DNA of 64,000 nucleotides from an uncultured Eubacteriales bacterium. Lineage in GTDB: Bacteria > Bacillota > Clostridia > Christensenellales > Aristaeellaceae. The notes beneath the pieces are model-generated. The model was not told where the DNA came from and ran no database searches. It worked only from the letters and a program-made list of their open reading frames with translations. This document shows positions 14,124 through 23,416 of this stretch, one piece after another (positions within the stretch are counted from its first letter, which is position 1; each line of letters opens with the position of its first letter). The DNA lies in the NCBI GenBank assembly GCA_900315675.1, contig OMZY01000007.1, positions 62,001 to 126,000 of the forward strand. Direction: 5' to 3'. A program made the translations under genes and the position numbers.

Positions 14124-15626
14124 TTATACGCCTGTATCAGGATCCGTTTCCTCCGCGGGAGTCTCCTCCGCGATTGCCGCCGCAGGGGTTTCTTCCTTCA
14201 CGTCCTCCGCGGGCTTTTCGTCTTTTTCTTCTTCCGCTTCCTGCGCGGCCTTGCCGATCAGTCCGCCGGTGGTTACGTTCCGGATCGCCTTGGGGATATC
14301 CAGCCCGACGGCTTCCTTCACGGCTTCGAAGGTCTGCAGCATGGTGCCTGCGGTATCCCTCGCCATGGAGGTGGCTCCGCCTTCGCCGAAGAGGATGATC
14401 TTTTCGGTCTTGCTCAGGGGCTCAGACACAGCGCGGGCGATATCAGGCAGCTTTTCGGTAACCATCTGCATCATGGCAGCCTGGCCGTAGAGCTGCATGG
14501 CCTCCGCCTTTTTCCGCATAGCTTCCGCTTCCGCTTCACCCTTCATCCGGATGGCTTCCGCTTCCTTCTGGGCAGCATACAGCGCAGCGTCCGCTTCAGC
14601 CTGCTTACGGTATTTCTCCGCTTCGGCCTCGGCAATGGCGCGGTCCTTTTCGGCCTTCGCCTTTTCACGGATCTCCACGTTCAGCTTTTCACGCTCAATC
14701 TCAACAGCCTGCCGTTTCAGTTCCGTTTCCTTTTCCAGGCGGGTCATTTCAGCGGCCGCATGCTCGGTGGCAAAGGTTTTGTTGATGCGTTCCTGCTCAA
14801 TCTTATAGGCCATTTCAGCCTTGGCGCGGGCTTCTTCCGTTTCCTGCTTGAAGGAAGCCTTCTGGACTTCCAGGTCGCGGTTCTGGCGGGCAATTTCCGC
14901 TTCCGCCTGCATTTCGGCGAACTTGGATTCCTTTTCAGCCGCGGCTTCCGCGATACGCTTGTCCTGTTCCTTCTCCGCCACATTGCGGGCAGCCATGGTA
15001 TCAATCACATTGCCGTCCTTGTCGGAGAAGTTCTGGATGGTCAGGTTAATAATTTCCAGGCCCATGTTGGCCATATCAGCCATAGCGGCCTTGATGGATT
15101 CCTGGGCGAACTTATCCCGGTTCTGGACCAGTTCGGCGATGGTCATCTGGCCGATGATTTCACGCATGTTGCCTTCCAGCACGTCCTTGGCCAGGGCCTT
15201 GATCTGCTCTCCGTTATAGTGAAGCAGCTGCTCGGCGGCGGTCGCAATGGACAGGTCGTCCGATCCGATCTTGATGTTCGCCACGGCGTCCACCAGCACG
15301 GAAATGTATTCCTTGGTGGGAACGGGCTGGGCCGTCCGGATATCCACCTGGTTCAGGCACATATCCAGCTGGTCAATCCGCTCAATCGCCGGAATATAGA
15401 AGGTAGCACCGCCGCGGATGATCCGGTAGCCGAATTTCTTGGCGGAAACCGTGCCGTCCGAGTTACGGACCTTGTAGTTCCGGCGGATCAGGCCGGAGAT
15501 AATCAGGGCGGTGTCCGGGGGAGCAATCTTGTACCGGGGGATAAACTTAACGATGATGATGATTGCCGCGATGGCAATCAGGATCCAGTACCAGCTGTCC
15601 CGGAGGAAATCGAGAATAGCGTCCAT
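14124..15626 (-). CDS. floT: Flotillin-like SPFH domain protein
   Basis: The 500-residue protein has an N-terminal membrane hairpin (residues about 10-28), an SPFH/band-7 domain to about residue 180, and a long coiled coil rich in EAEAE/KAEA repeats (about 200-390) with the conserved AMQLYGQAAMMQMVTEKLPDI-type flotillin segment and an acidic, proline-containing tail. Flotillins (YuaG/FloT) scaffold membrane microdomains in Gram-positive bacteria. No NfeD-like partner gene is adjacent. It is monocistronic with its own terminator. Confidence 0.92.
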   Translation of the reverse strand: MDAILDFLRDSWYWILIAIAAIIIIVKFIPRYKIAPPDTALIISGLIRRNYKVRNSDGTVSAKKFGYRIIRGGATFYIPAIERIDQLDMCLNQVDIRTAQPVPTKEYISVLVDAVANIKIGSDDLSIATAAEQLLHYNGEQIKALAKDVLEGNMREIIGQMTIAELVQNRDKFAQESIKAAMADMANMGLEIINLTIQNFSDKDGNVIDTMAARNVAEKEQDKRIAEAAAEKESKFAEMQAEAEIARQNRDLEVQKASFKQETEEARAKAEMAYKIEQERINKTFATEHAAAEMTRLEKETELKRQAVEIEREKLNVEIREKAKAEKDRAIAEAEAEKYRKQAEADAALYAAQKEAEAIRMKGEAEAEAMRKKAEAMQLYGQAAMMQMVTEKLPDIARAVSEPLSKTEKIILFGEGGATSMARDTAGTMLQTFEAVKEAVGLDIPKAIRNVTTGGLIGKAAQEAEEEKDEKPAEDVKEETPAAAIAEETPAEETDPDTGV

Positions 15627-15798
15627 AGGTGTTCTCCTTTCAGTTGTTTGGTTATATCAGTTGATTATGCCCGTCATTACATCCGCCGGCTCACAGGGAT
15701 TCCCCTCCGTTCATGTGTCTGTATTGGCGGTTTTTCAACCGTCAGGCACATTTTACCGGATCGTGAATCCATAATACAGCACAAAGGCCGAAAAATAA

Positions 15799-15822
15799 AC
15801 CGGCCTAATTGTCAAGGCCGGT
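15799..15822 (-). terminator. Hairpin terminator of the small LRR gene
   Basis: An ACCGGCCT/AGGCCGGT stem with an 8-nt loop is followed by TTTATTTTTC on the minus strand. Confidence 0.8.
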
Positions 15823-15843
15823 AAAAATACATCAGGCTCATTT

Positions 15844-16305
15844 CTACACGGTCTGGTGCACATACGGAAGTTCGTTATTGATGCAGTATGCCTCTGCATA
15901 ACTGCCTTCGCTGACATAGATGGTTTCCAGGTTCTCGCTGCCGTCAAAGACGGCTTCCCCGATGGAGGTAACAGTTTCCGGCAGTGAAATCTCCGTCAGC
16001 TCCGGACAGAAGGCAAACGCGTAATTCCCGATGGAGGTGACTCCCTCTTCCACAATCACCTTGTCGATGACCTTATCCTCCCAGGGGGTATCCACACACA
16101 GCATCCGGCGGACGCCGTCCGCTCCCTTGTCCCCGAAGATACCCTTATAGTCATTCATTCTTCCGCTGCCGGTAATCGTCAGCGTACCGTCCCGCAGGTT
16201 CCATTTCAGGTTTTCCCCGCAGGAGCTTTTCATGCCGTAAATCAGCATCAGCAGAATTGCGGCAATCAGCAGCAGGATCCACATCCTGCTCTTTCGGATA
16301 TCCAT
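15844..16305 (-). CDS. Single-module BspA-type LRR protein, membrane-anchored
   Basis: The 153-residue protein has an N-terminal transmembrane anchor (MWILLLIAAILLMLIYG) then one copy of the module seen five times in the 1105-residue protein at 17102: CGENLKWNLRDGTLTITGSG, then LRR_5 repeats (VTSIGNYAFAFCPELTEISLP) and the cap SYAEAYC...LPY. BspA-type LRRs are surface adhesion or binding proteins. Its upstream region shares a regulatory box and promoter spacing with the large gene. Confidence 0.85.
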   Translation of the reverse strand: MDIRKSRMWILLLIAAILLMLIYGMKSSCGENLKWNLRDGTLTITGSGRMNDYKGIFGDKGADGVRRMLCVDTPWEDKVIDKVIVEEGVTSIGNYAFAFCPELTEISLPETVTSIGEAVFDGSENLETIYVSEGSYAEAYCINNELPYVHQTV

Positions 16306-16419
16306 CTGTTTCCCTCCGGATTATCAGGCGTTTTCCCTATATGAACGTGACAGGGATCACATTCCTTCCCTGTTTTCCGTCCCCGATCCGGGAATCTTTT
16401 TCCCGTTCTTCCGGTATCA

Positions 16420-16474
16420 AGTATATAAAACCCGCTGTTTCAAAGTCATCAAGGAGATGTAACAATGTTGTAAA
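16420..16474 (-). promoter_or_regulatory. TGTAA direct-repeat box and -10 of the small LRR gene
   Basis: TGTAAC-N5-TGTAAA (plus 16458-16474) lies 32 bp from a minus-strand TATACT (16425-16420). The identical gap and similar intervening TTGATGAC occur upstream of the 1105-residue LRR gene. The repeat matches the WalR/YycF-type consensus TGTWAH-N5-TGTWAH. Confidence 0.6.
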
Positions 16475-16505
16475 TTGTATGTTCAGACTATTGACATTGC
16501 GCAAA

Positions 16506-16540
16506 AAGCGGCAGCGCCTGTCCGGCGCCGCCGCTTCGTT
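16506..16540. terminator. Bidirectional terminator after the LRR operon
   Basis: A GC-rich stem (AAGCGG..GCGCC pairing with GGCGC..CCGCTT) is flanked by AAAAA on the left and TTTTTT on the right. It ends the operon of the 1105-residue LRR protein and its neighbour. Confidence 0.8.
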
Positions 16541-16546
16541 TTTTCG

Positions 16547-17101
16547 TCAGGCTTTATCCGGTTTATGGACGCCTATATACCAGTTTGCGTCCACTTCCGC
16601 GATTTCATAATACGCTGCCGGTGCATATTCCTCCCGGATCAGCTCCGCTTCCGGATCCTGCTGCATGTGCGGAAGGAAAAACAGCTTGATCCGGCTGTAG
16701 TTTTCCCCCGCCAGCTCAATATTGAGGACATTGCTGCTGCTGCCTTCATACTTGATCATCGTCAGCCCTTTGAGCATCGAAAAAGCGTCCAGCATGACCG
16801 ACTGCTCTTCCTGGGCGAAATACGCGTTGTTCTTCAGTTCCTCCAGGCTGTGCAGACTGGAATTGTAAGGATGGACGTTTTTGAGCAGGTATCCGTTGAA
16901 ATCCTGCTGCTGCAGCAGGATGGACGCGGCTGAAGTCAGCCTGCCGTTGGTTTCCGGATCGTTCAGCAGGCTGCGGCATTCATCCAGCGTGGTTCTTTCC
17001 GGCGGCTTCTTCCCCGACATGGAGGCCAGCGCGCCGACCGCGACAAGGATCAGCACCGCCAGGATCAGAAGAAACCTGTATCTCTTCACAAAGTTTTTCA
17101 T
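16547..17101 (-). CDS. Membrane-anchored hypothetical protein
   Basis: This 184-residue protein has one N-terminal transmembrane helix (FLLILAVLILVAVGALAS) and a soluble extracytoplasmic domain of mixed helix and strand. No family is recognised. Its ATG touches the stop of the large LRR gene (TAA at 17102-17104), with GGAG inside that gene's last codons, so the two are co-translated and probably work together at the surface. Confidence 0.75.
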   Translation of the reverse strand: MKNFVKRYRFLLILAVLILVAVGALASMSGKKPPERTTLDECRSLLNDPETNGRLTSAASILLQQQDFNGYLLKNVHPYNSSLHSLEELKNNAYFAQEEQSVMLDAFSMLKGLTMIKYEGSSSNVLNIELAGENYSRIKLFFLPHMQQDPEAELIREEYAPAAYYEIAEVDANWYIGVHKPDKA

Positions 17102-20100
17102 TTACTCGTTCTCCGCGTATGAATAGGTAATATGATGGCTGACGCAGTATGCTTCCGCCTCGCCGCCTTTTTCAGCAAGGATCAGTTTCAGGTCGGGGGA
17201 GTATTCAAACGCATACTCCCTGATATCAGTCAGGGCGGCGGGAATCCGGAGTTCTTCCAGGCTTGTGCAGCCGGCAAAGGCGTGCTCCTCAAGAATTCCG
17301 ACCGATTCCGGAAGCGTAATGTCCCTGAGAGAAGAACAGTTCTGGAACATACCAAAGGGAATGCATCTGAGCCCGGCCGGAAGTTTCACCTTTTGCAGGT
17401 GATAGCAGCCCGCGAATACATTTGATCCTATCGTACTGACCGAATCCGGCAGATCCAACTCGGTGATACTGCAGCTGGCGAAAGCATCGGTTCCCAGATA
17501 AGTCAGGGTCTCCGGCAGCGAAACCTGTTTCACTTCATCCCTGTCCGCAAAAGCATAATCTCCGACCGAAGTGACCCCTTCCTCAATGATGACTGTATCG
17601 ATCAGCAACTCTCCCCACGGCGCAGTTGTACCCGTCACATATATATCTTCCGTAACCATCTTATAGTCATCCATTTCCCCTGTACCGGAAACGGTCAGCG
17701 TACCGTCTTCCAGTATCCAGGTCAGATTCCTGCCGCAGGTGCCTGAAACTGTCTTCACAGTCCTTTCAGGTTTTGTACCGTCCACGTAGGAATACGGCAG
17801 ATACTTTCCGATACAATACTCTTCAGCGTAACTGCCCTTTTCAACGATATAGCCTTCCAGCTTCGTACAGTAACTGAACGCATTGTTGCCGATCGCGAAC
17901 ACAGAAGCCGGCAGCCGGATTTCCCGCAGTTTTTCACAGTGGGCAAACGCAAAGCCACCTATGCTCTGAAGGGTATCAGGCAGAACAATTTCCCGCAGGG
18001 AAACACAGCCATAGAAACACTCCACCGGAATCACCTTCAGTCCCGCCGGAAGCTTCACTTGTTCCAGGGAGCTGCACCCGAAGAAGGCTTCTCTTCCCAC
18101 GGACTCCACTGAATCAGGAAGCTCAACCCTCTTCAGGGCTGTATTGCTCAAAGCTTCTGATCCGATAGACTTCAGCGTGTCCGGAAGCTGGATGGACTGA
18201 AGCGTCCCACTGCTATAGAACGCGAAACTCCCGATCCGGGTAACACCGTTTTCCACCACAACCCGGCTGAAATACCGTCCGAACCAGGGAGCTGTTGTAT
18301 AAAGGAAATAGCTGCTTCCGTATGCGTCAGTTTCGGTATACACACTGTCATAATCATCCATTTCCCCGGATCCGGAAATGGTCAGCGTATAGCCTTCCAG
18401 CCTCCAGGTCAGGTTCTTTCCGCAGGTGCCGCCGGGCGCCTCAGTAGGAACGGCTTCCGGAACGCTCCCGGTATAGATATAGGAAAGTCCCTTCTTTGTG
18501 CAATACCGTTCCGCGTAGCTGTCCTTCGGCACGATCACGTTCCTCAGGGCCTGACAGCCGTCAAAGGCGTATTCGCCCAGCATCTCCAGGGACGCGGGCA
18601 GGGTAACGGTTTTCAGCGCTGAGCAGTTCAGGAACGCGTACATTCCGGCGCTCCTGAGAGATTCCGGCAAGGTGATCTCCGTCAGCTTCACGCAGGTCTG
18701 GAACGCGGCGGTCCCGATGGACGCCAGGGAAGCGGACAGCCGGATCTCTGTCAAGCCGGTGCATTCGCAGAACGCAAACATTCCGATTTCGGTGACGGAA
18801 TCCGGCAGCGTCACCATCTTCAGGTTTTCACAGCGTTCAAAGGCACCCTCGCCCAGGGAAACAAGCGTACCCGGCAGGGAAACCTCTGTCATGCCGCAGC
18901 CTTCAAAAGCATAGTTTCCAATAGAGGCAACCCCGTCCTCAACGACTAAAGCGGTGAATGCGCTTCCGCTCCACGGAGCGGATGAACCCGGCCGGGCTGT
19001 ACCGTTCCGATCCGGCAGTTCCTGGCTCTGCTCATAATCGTCCATCCGTCCTGTGCCGGAAATCGTCAGTGTGCCGTTCTCCAGTTTCCAGGTCAGGTTT
19101 TCACCGCAGGTATTGCTTTCCCTGATATCAGCCTGGGGCGTCGGCGTCGCTTCCGGCGTGTTTTCGCCGCCTGTATACGGAAGGCCGTTCTCCGCGCAGT
19201 ACCGCTCCGCATAGCTTCCCGGTTCAACGGTCACTTTGATCCGCTTTTCGCCTCCGGCAAACACGTCTTCTCCCAGGGCACCGACAGACGCGGGCAGGGT
19301 AATCGCGGTCAGGCTGCCGCATTTGCTGAATGCTTTTTTTCCGATTTCAGCAATGCCGTCCGGCAGCGTAATCTCCTGCAGCAGGTCACAGCCTTCGAAG
19401 GCGAATTTCCCGATGCGGGTCACCGTATCAGGCAGGGTCACCGCCTTCAGCTGCCCGCAGCCCCAGAACGCGTAATCTCCGACGGAGGTGATACCCGGTT
19501 CAATCACCACTTGCGTGATTTGCTGTCCGCTCCACGGCGCGGTTATTTCTTCAGTCACGCCGAACTGGCGCGTAAAGTCATCCATCTTACCTGTTCCGGA
19601 AATGGTCAGCGTGCCGTTTTCCAGCTTCCATTCCAGCTGTTCACCGCCGTCGCTGCCAAATATTACAGGCGTATCCGCATAGGTATACGGGAGTTTGTAC
19701 TGAATGCAGTATTTTTCAGCATAGCTGTCCTTCTCCACAATCACGTTCTGAAGATCTTCACAGGAAGAGAACGCATCTTTGCTGATCCTGACCACGGAAG
19801 CCGGCAGGGTAATCTCCTTCAGGCTCAAACAGCTGCCAAACGCCAAATCCGCGATGGACAGCACACCGTCAGGAACAACGACTGTTTCAAGGGCGTTGCA
19901 GCTCTGGAACAGGCCGAATTCAATCATCGCCAGCGATTCCGGCAGAACAGCGCTGTTCAGTCCGCGGCAGTCCGTAAAGACGGATTTCCCGATTCTCTCA
20001 ACTGACTTTGGAAAAAGGACATCCGCCATGTTCTCGCAGTACGCAAAGGCGGAATCTCCTATGGATTTCAAAGTATCAGGCAGGCTGACGATGATCAGCT

Positions 20101-20419
20101 CAGTATGGCAGTTGAACGCATAAGCTCCGATAGAAGTAACGCCTTCTTCAATCACAAGTTCGTTAAAGATCTCTCCATCCCAGGGTGCGGTCGTGCCGGG
20201 CAATGTATACCAGAGATAAGGCTTCTGTACGGTTTCATCTTCTTTGAAGTCGTCCATTTCTCCTGTTCCGGAGATGATCAGCCTTCTGTTTTCCAGTTTC
20301 CAGGTCAGGTTGGGGCCGCAGGTGCCTTCATTGTCTGCCCGGGCGCACACGCCAAACACTGCTGTAAGCAGCAGGGCGAACAGCAGACACACCGGCAGCC
20401 TGTACCTCCAGGATTTCAT
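17102..20419 (-). CDS. Large BspA-type leucine-rich-repeat surface protein (five modules)
   Basis: The 1105-residue protein has a signal peptide (cleavage near CARA, residue 27) and no membrane or sortase anchor. Five modules start near residues 33, 259, 437, 664 and 893. Each has a strand-rich lead (CGxNLTWKLENGTLTISGTG), then several LRR_5 repeats (SIGxYAFxxCxxLxxVxLPxxLxxI), then a cap SYAExYCxxxxLPYxY. BspA-like proteins mediate binding to other cells, host matrix or polysaccharide. A proline/threonine linker (TPEATPTP) separates modules 2 and 3. It is followed directly by the membrane-anchored gene at 16547. Confidence 0.92.
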   Translation of the reverse strand: MKSWRYRLPVCLLFALLLTAVFGVCARADNEGTCGPNLTWKLENRRLIISGTGEMDDFKEDETVQKPYLWYTLPGTTAPWDGEIFNELVIEEGVTSIGAYAFNCHTELIIVSLPDTLKSIGDSAFAYCENMADVLFPKSVERIGKSVFTDCRGLNSAVLPESLAMIEFGLFQSCNALETVVVPDGVLSIADLAFGSCLSLKEITLPASVVRISKDAFSSCEDLQNVIVEKDSYAEKYCIQYKLPYTYADTPVIFGSDGGEQLEWKLENGTLTISGTGKMDDFTRQFGVTEEITAPWSGQQITQVVIEPGITSVGDYAFWGCGQLKAVTLPDTVTRIGKFAFEGCDLLQEITLPDGIAEIGKKAFSKCGSLTAITLPASVGALGEDVFAGGEKRIKVTVEPGSYAERYCAENGLPYTGGENTPEATPTPQADIRESNTCGENLTWKLENGTLTISGTGRMDDYEQSQELPDRNGTARPGSSAPWSGSAFTALVVEDGVASIGNYAFEGCGMTEVSLPGTLVSLGEGAFERCENLKMVTLPDSVTEIGMFAFCECTGLTEIRLSASLASIGTAAFQTCVKLTEITLPESLRSAGMYAFLNCSALKTVTLPASLEMLGEYAFDGCQALRNVIVPKDSYAERYCTKKGLSYIYTGSVPEAVPTEAPGGTCGKNLTWRLEGYTLTISGSGEMDDYDSVYTETDAYGSSYFLYTTAPWFGRYFSRVVVENGVTRIGSFAFYSSGTLQSIQLPDTLKSIGSEALSNTALKRVELPDSVESVGREAFFGCSSLEQVKLPAGLKVIPVECFYGCVSLREIVLPDTLQSIGGFAFAHCEKLREIRLPASVFAIGNNAFSYCTKLEGYIVEKGSYAEEYCIGKYLPYSYVDGTKPERTVKTVSGTCGRNLTWILEDGTLTVSGTGEMDDYKMVTEDIYVTGTTAPWGELLIDTVIIEEGVTSVGDYAFADRDEVKQVSLPETLTYLGTDAFASCSITELDLPDSVSTIGSNVFAGCYHLQKVKLPAGLRCIPFGMFQNCSSLRDITLPESVGILEEHAFAGCTSLEELRIPAALTDIREYAFEYSPDLKLILAEKGGEAEAYCVSHHITYSYAENE

Positions 20420-20451
20420 TCCTTAACCCCCTATGACATCTTTACCACTCT

Positions 20452-20506
20452 ATTATATAGGATAAGATGTATCCGGGTCATCAACGCGATGTAACAATCT
20501 TGTAAA
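20452..20506 (-). promoter_or_regulatory. TGTAA direct-repeat box and promoter of the large LRR gene
   Basis: TGTAAC-N5-TGTAAA (20490-20506, with a third TGTAAC at 20513) stands exactly 32 bp from a minus-strand TATAAT (20457-20452). The layout is the same as at 16420-16474. Confidence 0.65.
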
Positions 20507-20522
20507 TTCTTGTGTAACTGCC

Positions 20523-20563
20523 TGACAGCCGGCAGCGGTTTGTATTCCGCCTGCCGGCTGTCA
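20523..20563 (-). terminator. Terminator hairpin beginning at the nuclease stop codon
   Basis: A 13-bp perfect stem TGACAGCCGGCAG/CTGCCGGCTGTCA has a 15-nt loop. On the minus strand its first three bases are the TGA of the Cas4-like gene. Confidence 0.75.
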
Positions 20564-21253
20564 TTTCCAGTCTTCCATTGTCAGCTGTTCCGGTTCCCGG
20601 ACCAGCCCGTGGCAGTATCCGTAATACCAGCATTCATAAGGGTTTGAGCACTGATCCCCGCAGGGAACATCCGGCTCCTCCCTCGACTTTGCCACCCGGT
20701 TCAGGTCCCAGATGTTGTCGTTGATCCAGTCATAGTATTCCCGGGCTTTTTCCGTAACATCGTTAGGCACAAAGGGATTTTCCTCATCCGGTCCGTGGAT
20801 AACGATAAAAACCCGGTCAATCCGCAGTCCCGTACGCCGGATAATATAGTACTGGAAAGCCGCGTCCCGGATGAACTGCTCATAGACTTCCGGCGCGTTT
20901 TTCACCTCATACAGATCGTGGCCGGTCTCCGTTTTCCGCAGCAGGTCCACGGCGCAGTAATTGTTGTAATTGCTGAAGGCCGCCTCACAGATCACGGGAA
21001 CCCCGCGGGCCAGGGCGTCCTGTGTGTTGGCCAGCATGGCCTGCTTGTCCGGAATCCGGGTACCCGGGCGGTACACCGTCATTTCCTCATAGGGACCGAA
21101 CATGGCCATGGCCCTGTCGCCGAAGTCGTTGCCCGCGTCCAGCCTGGCCTGAACCTCCGGCGGGATCACCCGCATTCCGGGCTTGTGCCGGTCCAGCCAG
21201 AGCATTTTCCGGCACTGCATCCCCCGCATGAAATCCGTTTTGGTAATGGCCAT
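20561..21253 (-). CDS. Cas4-like PD-(D/E)XK nuclease (DUF2779 N-terminal half only)
   Basis: The 230-residue protein has the nuclease core of DUF2779/Cas4-type proteins: an N-terminal cysteine in KTDFMRGMQCRKMLWL, GNDFGDRAMAMFG, CEAAFSNYNNYCAVDLL (catalytic Asp), LYEVKN (E-x-K) and AAFQYYI, then a C-terminal cysteine cluster CGDQCSNPYECWYYGYC likely binding an Fe-S cluster. Usual DUF2779 proteins are around 500 residues and continue into an RNase H-like domain, absent here. No CRISPR or cas genes are nearby. GGAAGG precedes the ATG at 21253 by 9 nt. Confidence 0.82.
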   Translation of the reverse strand: MAITKTDFMRGMQCRKMLWLDRHKPGMRVIPPEVQARLDAGNDFGDRAMAMFGPYEEMTVYRPGTRIPDKQAMLANTQDALARGVPVICEAAFSNYNNYCAVDLLRKTETGHDLYEVKNAPEVYEQFIRDAAFQYYIIRRTGLRIDRVFIVIHGPDEENPFVPNDVTEKAREYYDWINDNIWDLNRVAKSREEPDVPCGDQCSNPYECWYYGYCHGLVREPEQLTMEDWK

Positions 21254-21385
21254 GATTTTTTCCTTCCGGTACGTTATTTCCCGGAAAGTATACCATTTTT
21301 CCCGGAGCGGAACAATCCGGACCGGCTGCAAAGCGTGTATTGCGCATCCCGTGTCCAGCGTGAACTGCTGAGTCCGTCAATAAAG

Positions 21386-21407
21386 GCCCCGTTCAGTTGA
21401 ACGGGGC
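21386..21407. terminator. Bidirectional terminator
   Basis: A GCCCCGTTCA/TGAACGGGGC stem with a 2-nt loop is flanked by AAAG and TTTT. It ends the ABC exporter gene on the minus strand. Confidence 0.85.
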
Positions 21408-21424
21408 TTTTCTGATGTTGATCC

Positions 21425-23266
21425 TTATGCTTCCGCTTTGCTGAACTGGGTTTCATAAAGTTCCTGGTAGGTGCCGCCGGCATGGACCAGGTCCTTGTGC
21501 GTACCCCGTTCCACAATCTGCCCGTCCCGGACCACCAGGATCTCATCTGCTGCCAGGATCGTGGAAAGCCGGTGGGCAATCAGGATGGAGGTCCGCTCCT
21601 CAATCAGCGGATTAATGGCCGCCTGGATCGCCGCTTCCGAAATGGAATCCAGGGCGGACGTTGCCTCGTCAAAAATCAGCAGCGCCGGGTCCTTCAGCAG
21701 CACCCGGGCAATGGAGATCCGCTGCTTCTCGCCGCCGGACAGCTTCAGGCCGCGGTTGCCCACCATGGTGTCCAGGCCCTCCGCCTGGTTTTTGATGAAG
21801 TCATAGATGTTGGCCTTTTTACAGGCCTCGATCATTTCCTCCTCCGTGGCGTCCGGCTTGGCGTAAAGCAGGTTTTCCCGGATGGTTCCGTTGAACAGGT
21901 AGGTTTCCTGGGTCACCACGCCTACCTCGTCCCGCAGGGAATGCAGCGTGTAATCCCGCACATCCGTCCCGTCAAAGGTCACGCTGCCGGCGGTGGGATC
22001 CCACAGGCGGGGGATCAGGTTGACGATGGTGCTCTTGCCGCTGCCGCTGGGGCCAACAATGGCCACGCAGTCCCCGCTGTGCAGGGTGAAGGAGATGTCC
22101 TTCAGGATCATCCGTTCCCCGTCATAGGTGAAGTTCACATGGTCGAAGACAATCTCGCCCTTCGCGTTTGTCAGTTCCTTCGCGTCCGGCTTGTCATCAA
22201 TTTCCGGTTTCATGTCATAGTATTCGAAAATCCGGGTGAACATGGCCATGGAACGGATCCATTCCACCTGGATATTCAGCAGGCTGTTGACCGGACCGTA
22301 CAGGCGCCCGAGCAGCGCCACCAGCACGGTAATATCACCGACAGACAGGCTGCTGTCATGCTTCATGATCAGGATACCGCCCACCAGGTACAGCACCATC
22401 GGGCCGATGGAGGTCAGCGTACTCAGCAGCATAAAGAACCATCGGCCGGCCATCCGCTCCCGGATGTTCAGCCTGATCATCCGCCCGTTGGTCTCTTCAT
22501 AACGTTCATATTCCGCCTTTTCCCGGCCGAAGAGCTTCACCAGCAGCTGGCCGCTGACGGAAAGGGTTTCGTTCAGGATGCCGTTGATCTCATCATTGCA
22601 GGCCTGGGCCTCCCCTGCCAGCTTCCACCGCCGTTTGCCGGCCAGCCGGGTAGGCAGAACAAAGAGGGGCACCACCGCGATGCCCACCAGGGCCAGGATC
22701 CAGTTCTTCTGAAACATGGCGATCAGGGCCACCACCAGGGTGATGGTGTTGGACAGGATGCTGGTGAAAGTACCGGTCACCACGCTTTCCACGCCGGAAA
22801 TATCGCTGGTCATCCGTGTGATGATATCCCCCTGGTTTGCCGAGGTGAAGAACCGCTGGGACATCTTCTGCAGGTGACGGTACATCTGGTTGCGCATATC
22901 AAAGGAAATATGCTGCGCGATCCAGCTGTTCAGGTAGGTTTCCCCCACGCTGATCAGGTTGGAAACCAGGTACAGGATCAGGGTCAGGATGATCAGCCGG
23001 ATCAGGGCGGACAGTCCCGCGCCGAACCAGCCGCCCAGGTCCTTGCCGGTCAGCACGTCGATGATGTTACCGGTGAGAATGGACGGAAACAGGCTGCAGA
23101 CCGAAGATACCACAATGCAGCCCAGCACCAGCAGCAGCTGCTTCCAGTAGGGTTTCAGGTAGGAAAACACCCTGCTGATCAGCTGTCTGGTGATTTTCGG
23201 TGAATTCTGTTTTTCTTCTTCCGTGAGGAAGCTGGCTCGCCTTCCGAAGCCGCCGGGACCTGCCAT
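21425..23266 (-). CDS. ABC transporter, fused permease and ATPase (type IV exporter half)
   Basis: The 613-residue protein has six transmembrane helices (about residues 45-325) fused to an ATPase with Walker A GPSGSGKST, signature LSGGEKQRISIARVLL and Walker B ALLIFDEATSALD. This is the MsbA/LmrA/YheH exporter layout, acting as homo- or heterodimer to export lipids, drugs or peptides. The ATG at 23266 has GGGGGG 7 nt upstream. It has its own strong promoter and terminator, so it probably works as a homodimer. Confidence 0.95.
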   Translation of the reverse strand: MAGPGGFGRRASFLTEEEKQNSPKITRQLISRVFSYLKPYWKQLLLVLGCIVVSSVCSLFPSILTGNIIDVLTGKDLGGWFGAGLSALIRLIILTLILYLVSNLISVGETYLNSWIAQHISFDMRNQMYRHLQKMSQRFFTSANQGDIITRMTSDISGVESVVTGTFTSILSNTITLVVALIAMFQKNWILALVGIAVVPLFVLPTRLAGKRRWKLAGEAQACNDEINGILNETLSVSGQLLVKLFGREKAEYERYEETNGRMIRLNIRERMAGRWFFMLLSTLTSIGPMVLYLVGGILIMKHDSSLSVGDITVLVALLGRLYGPVNSLLNIQVEWIRSMAMFTRIFEYYDMKPEIDDKPDAKELTNAKGEIVFDHVNFTYDGERMILKDISFTLHSGDCVAIVGPSGSGKSTIVNLIPRLWDPTAGSVTFDGTDVRDYTLHSLRDEVGVVTQETYLFNGTIRENLLYAKPDATEEEMIEACKKANIYDFIKNQAEGLDTMVGNRGLKLSGGEKQRISIARVLLKDPALLIFDEATSALDSISEAAIQAAINPLIEERTSILIAHRLSTILAADEILVVRDGQIVERGTHKDLVHAGGTYQELYETQFSKAEA

Positions 23267-23287
23267 ACGGATCCCCCCTTTTGTACC

Positions 23288-23316
23288 ATTATATGCGCCA
23301 TCCGTGATCACAGCAA
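23288..23316 (-). promoter_or_regulatory. Sigma-A promoter of the ABC exporter
   Basis: On the minus strand TTGCTG (23316-23311), a 17-bp spacer and a perfect TATAAT (23293-23288) lie about 22 bp before the start codon. Confidence 0.8.
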
Positions 23317-23416
23317 GAATTTGTACTGTCCGCTTCTGTCTTTTTTTGTTCCCGGAATTCTGGTATAATCGGCGAAGATACGATCTTCACATTTTCCGCA
23401 GGAAGGGGACTGGCGG

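Noticed and set aside
20561-21253. Cas4 of a CRISPR system
   Set aside because: The sequence pattern fits the nuclease half of DUF2779 proteins better, and there are no cas genes or arrays in the window.
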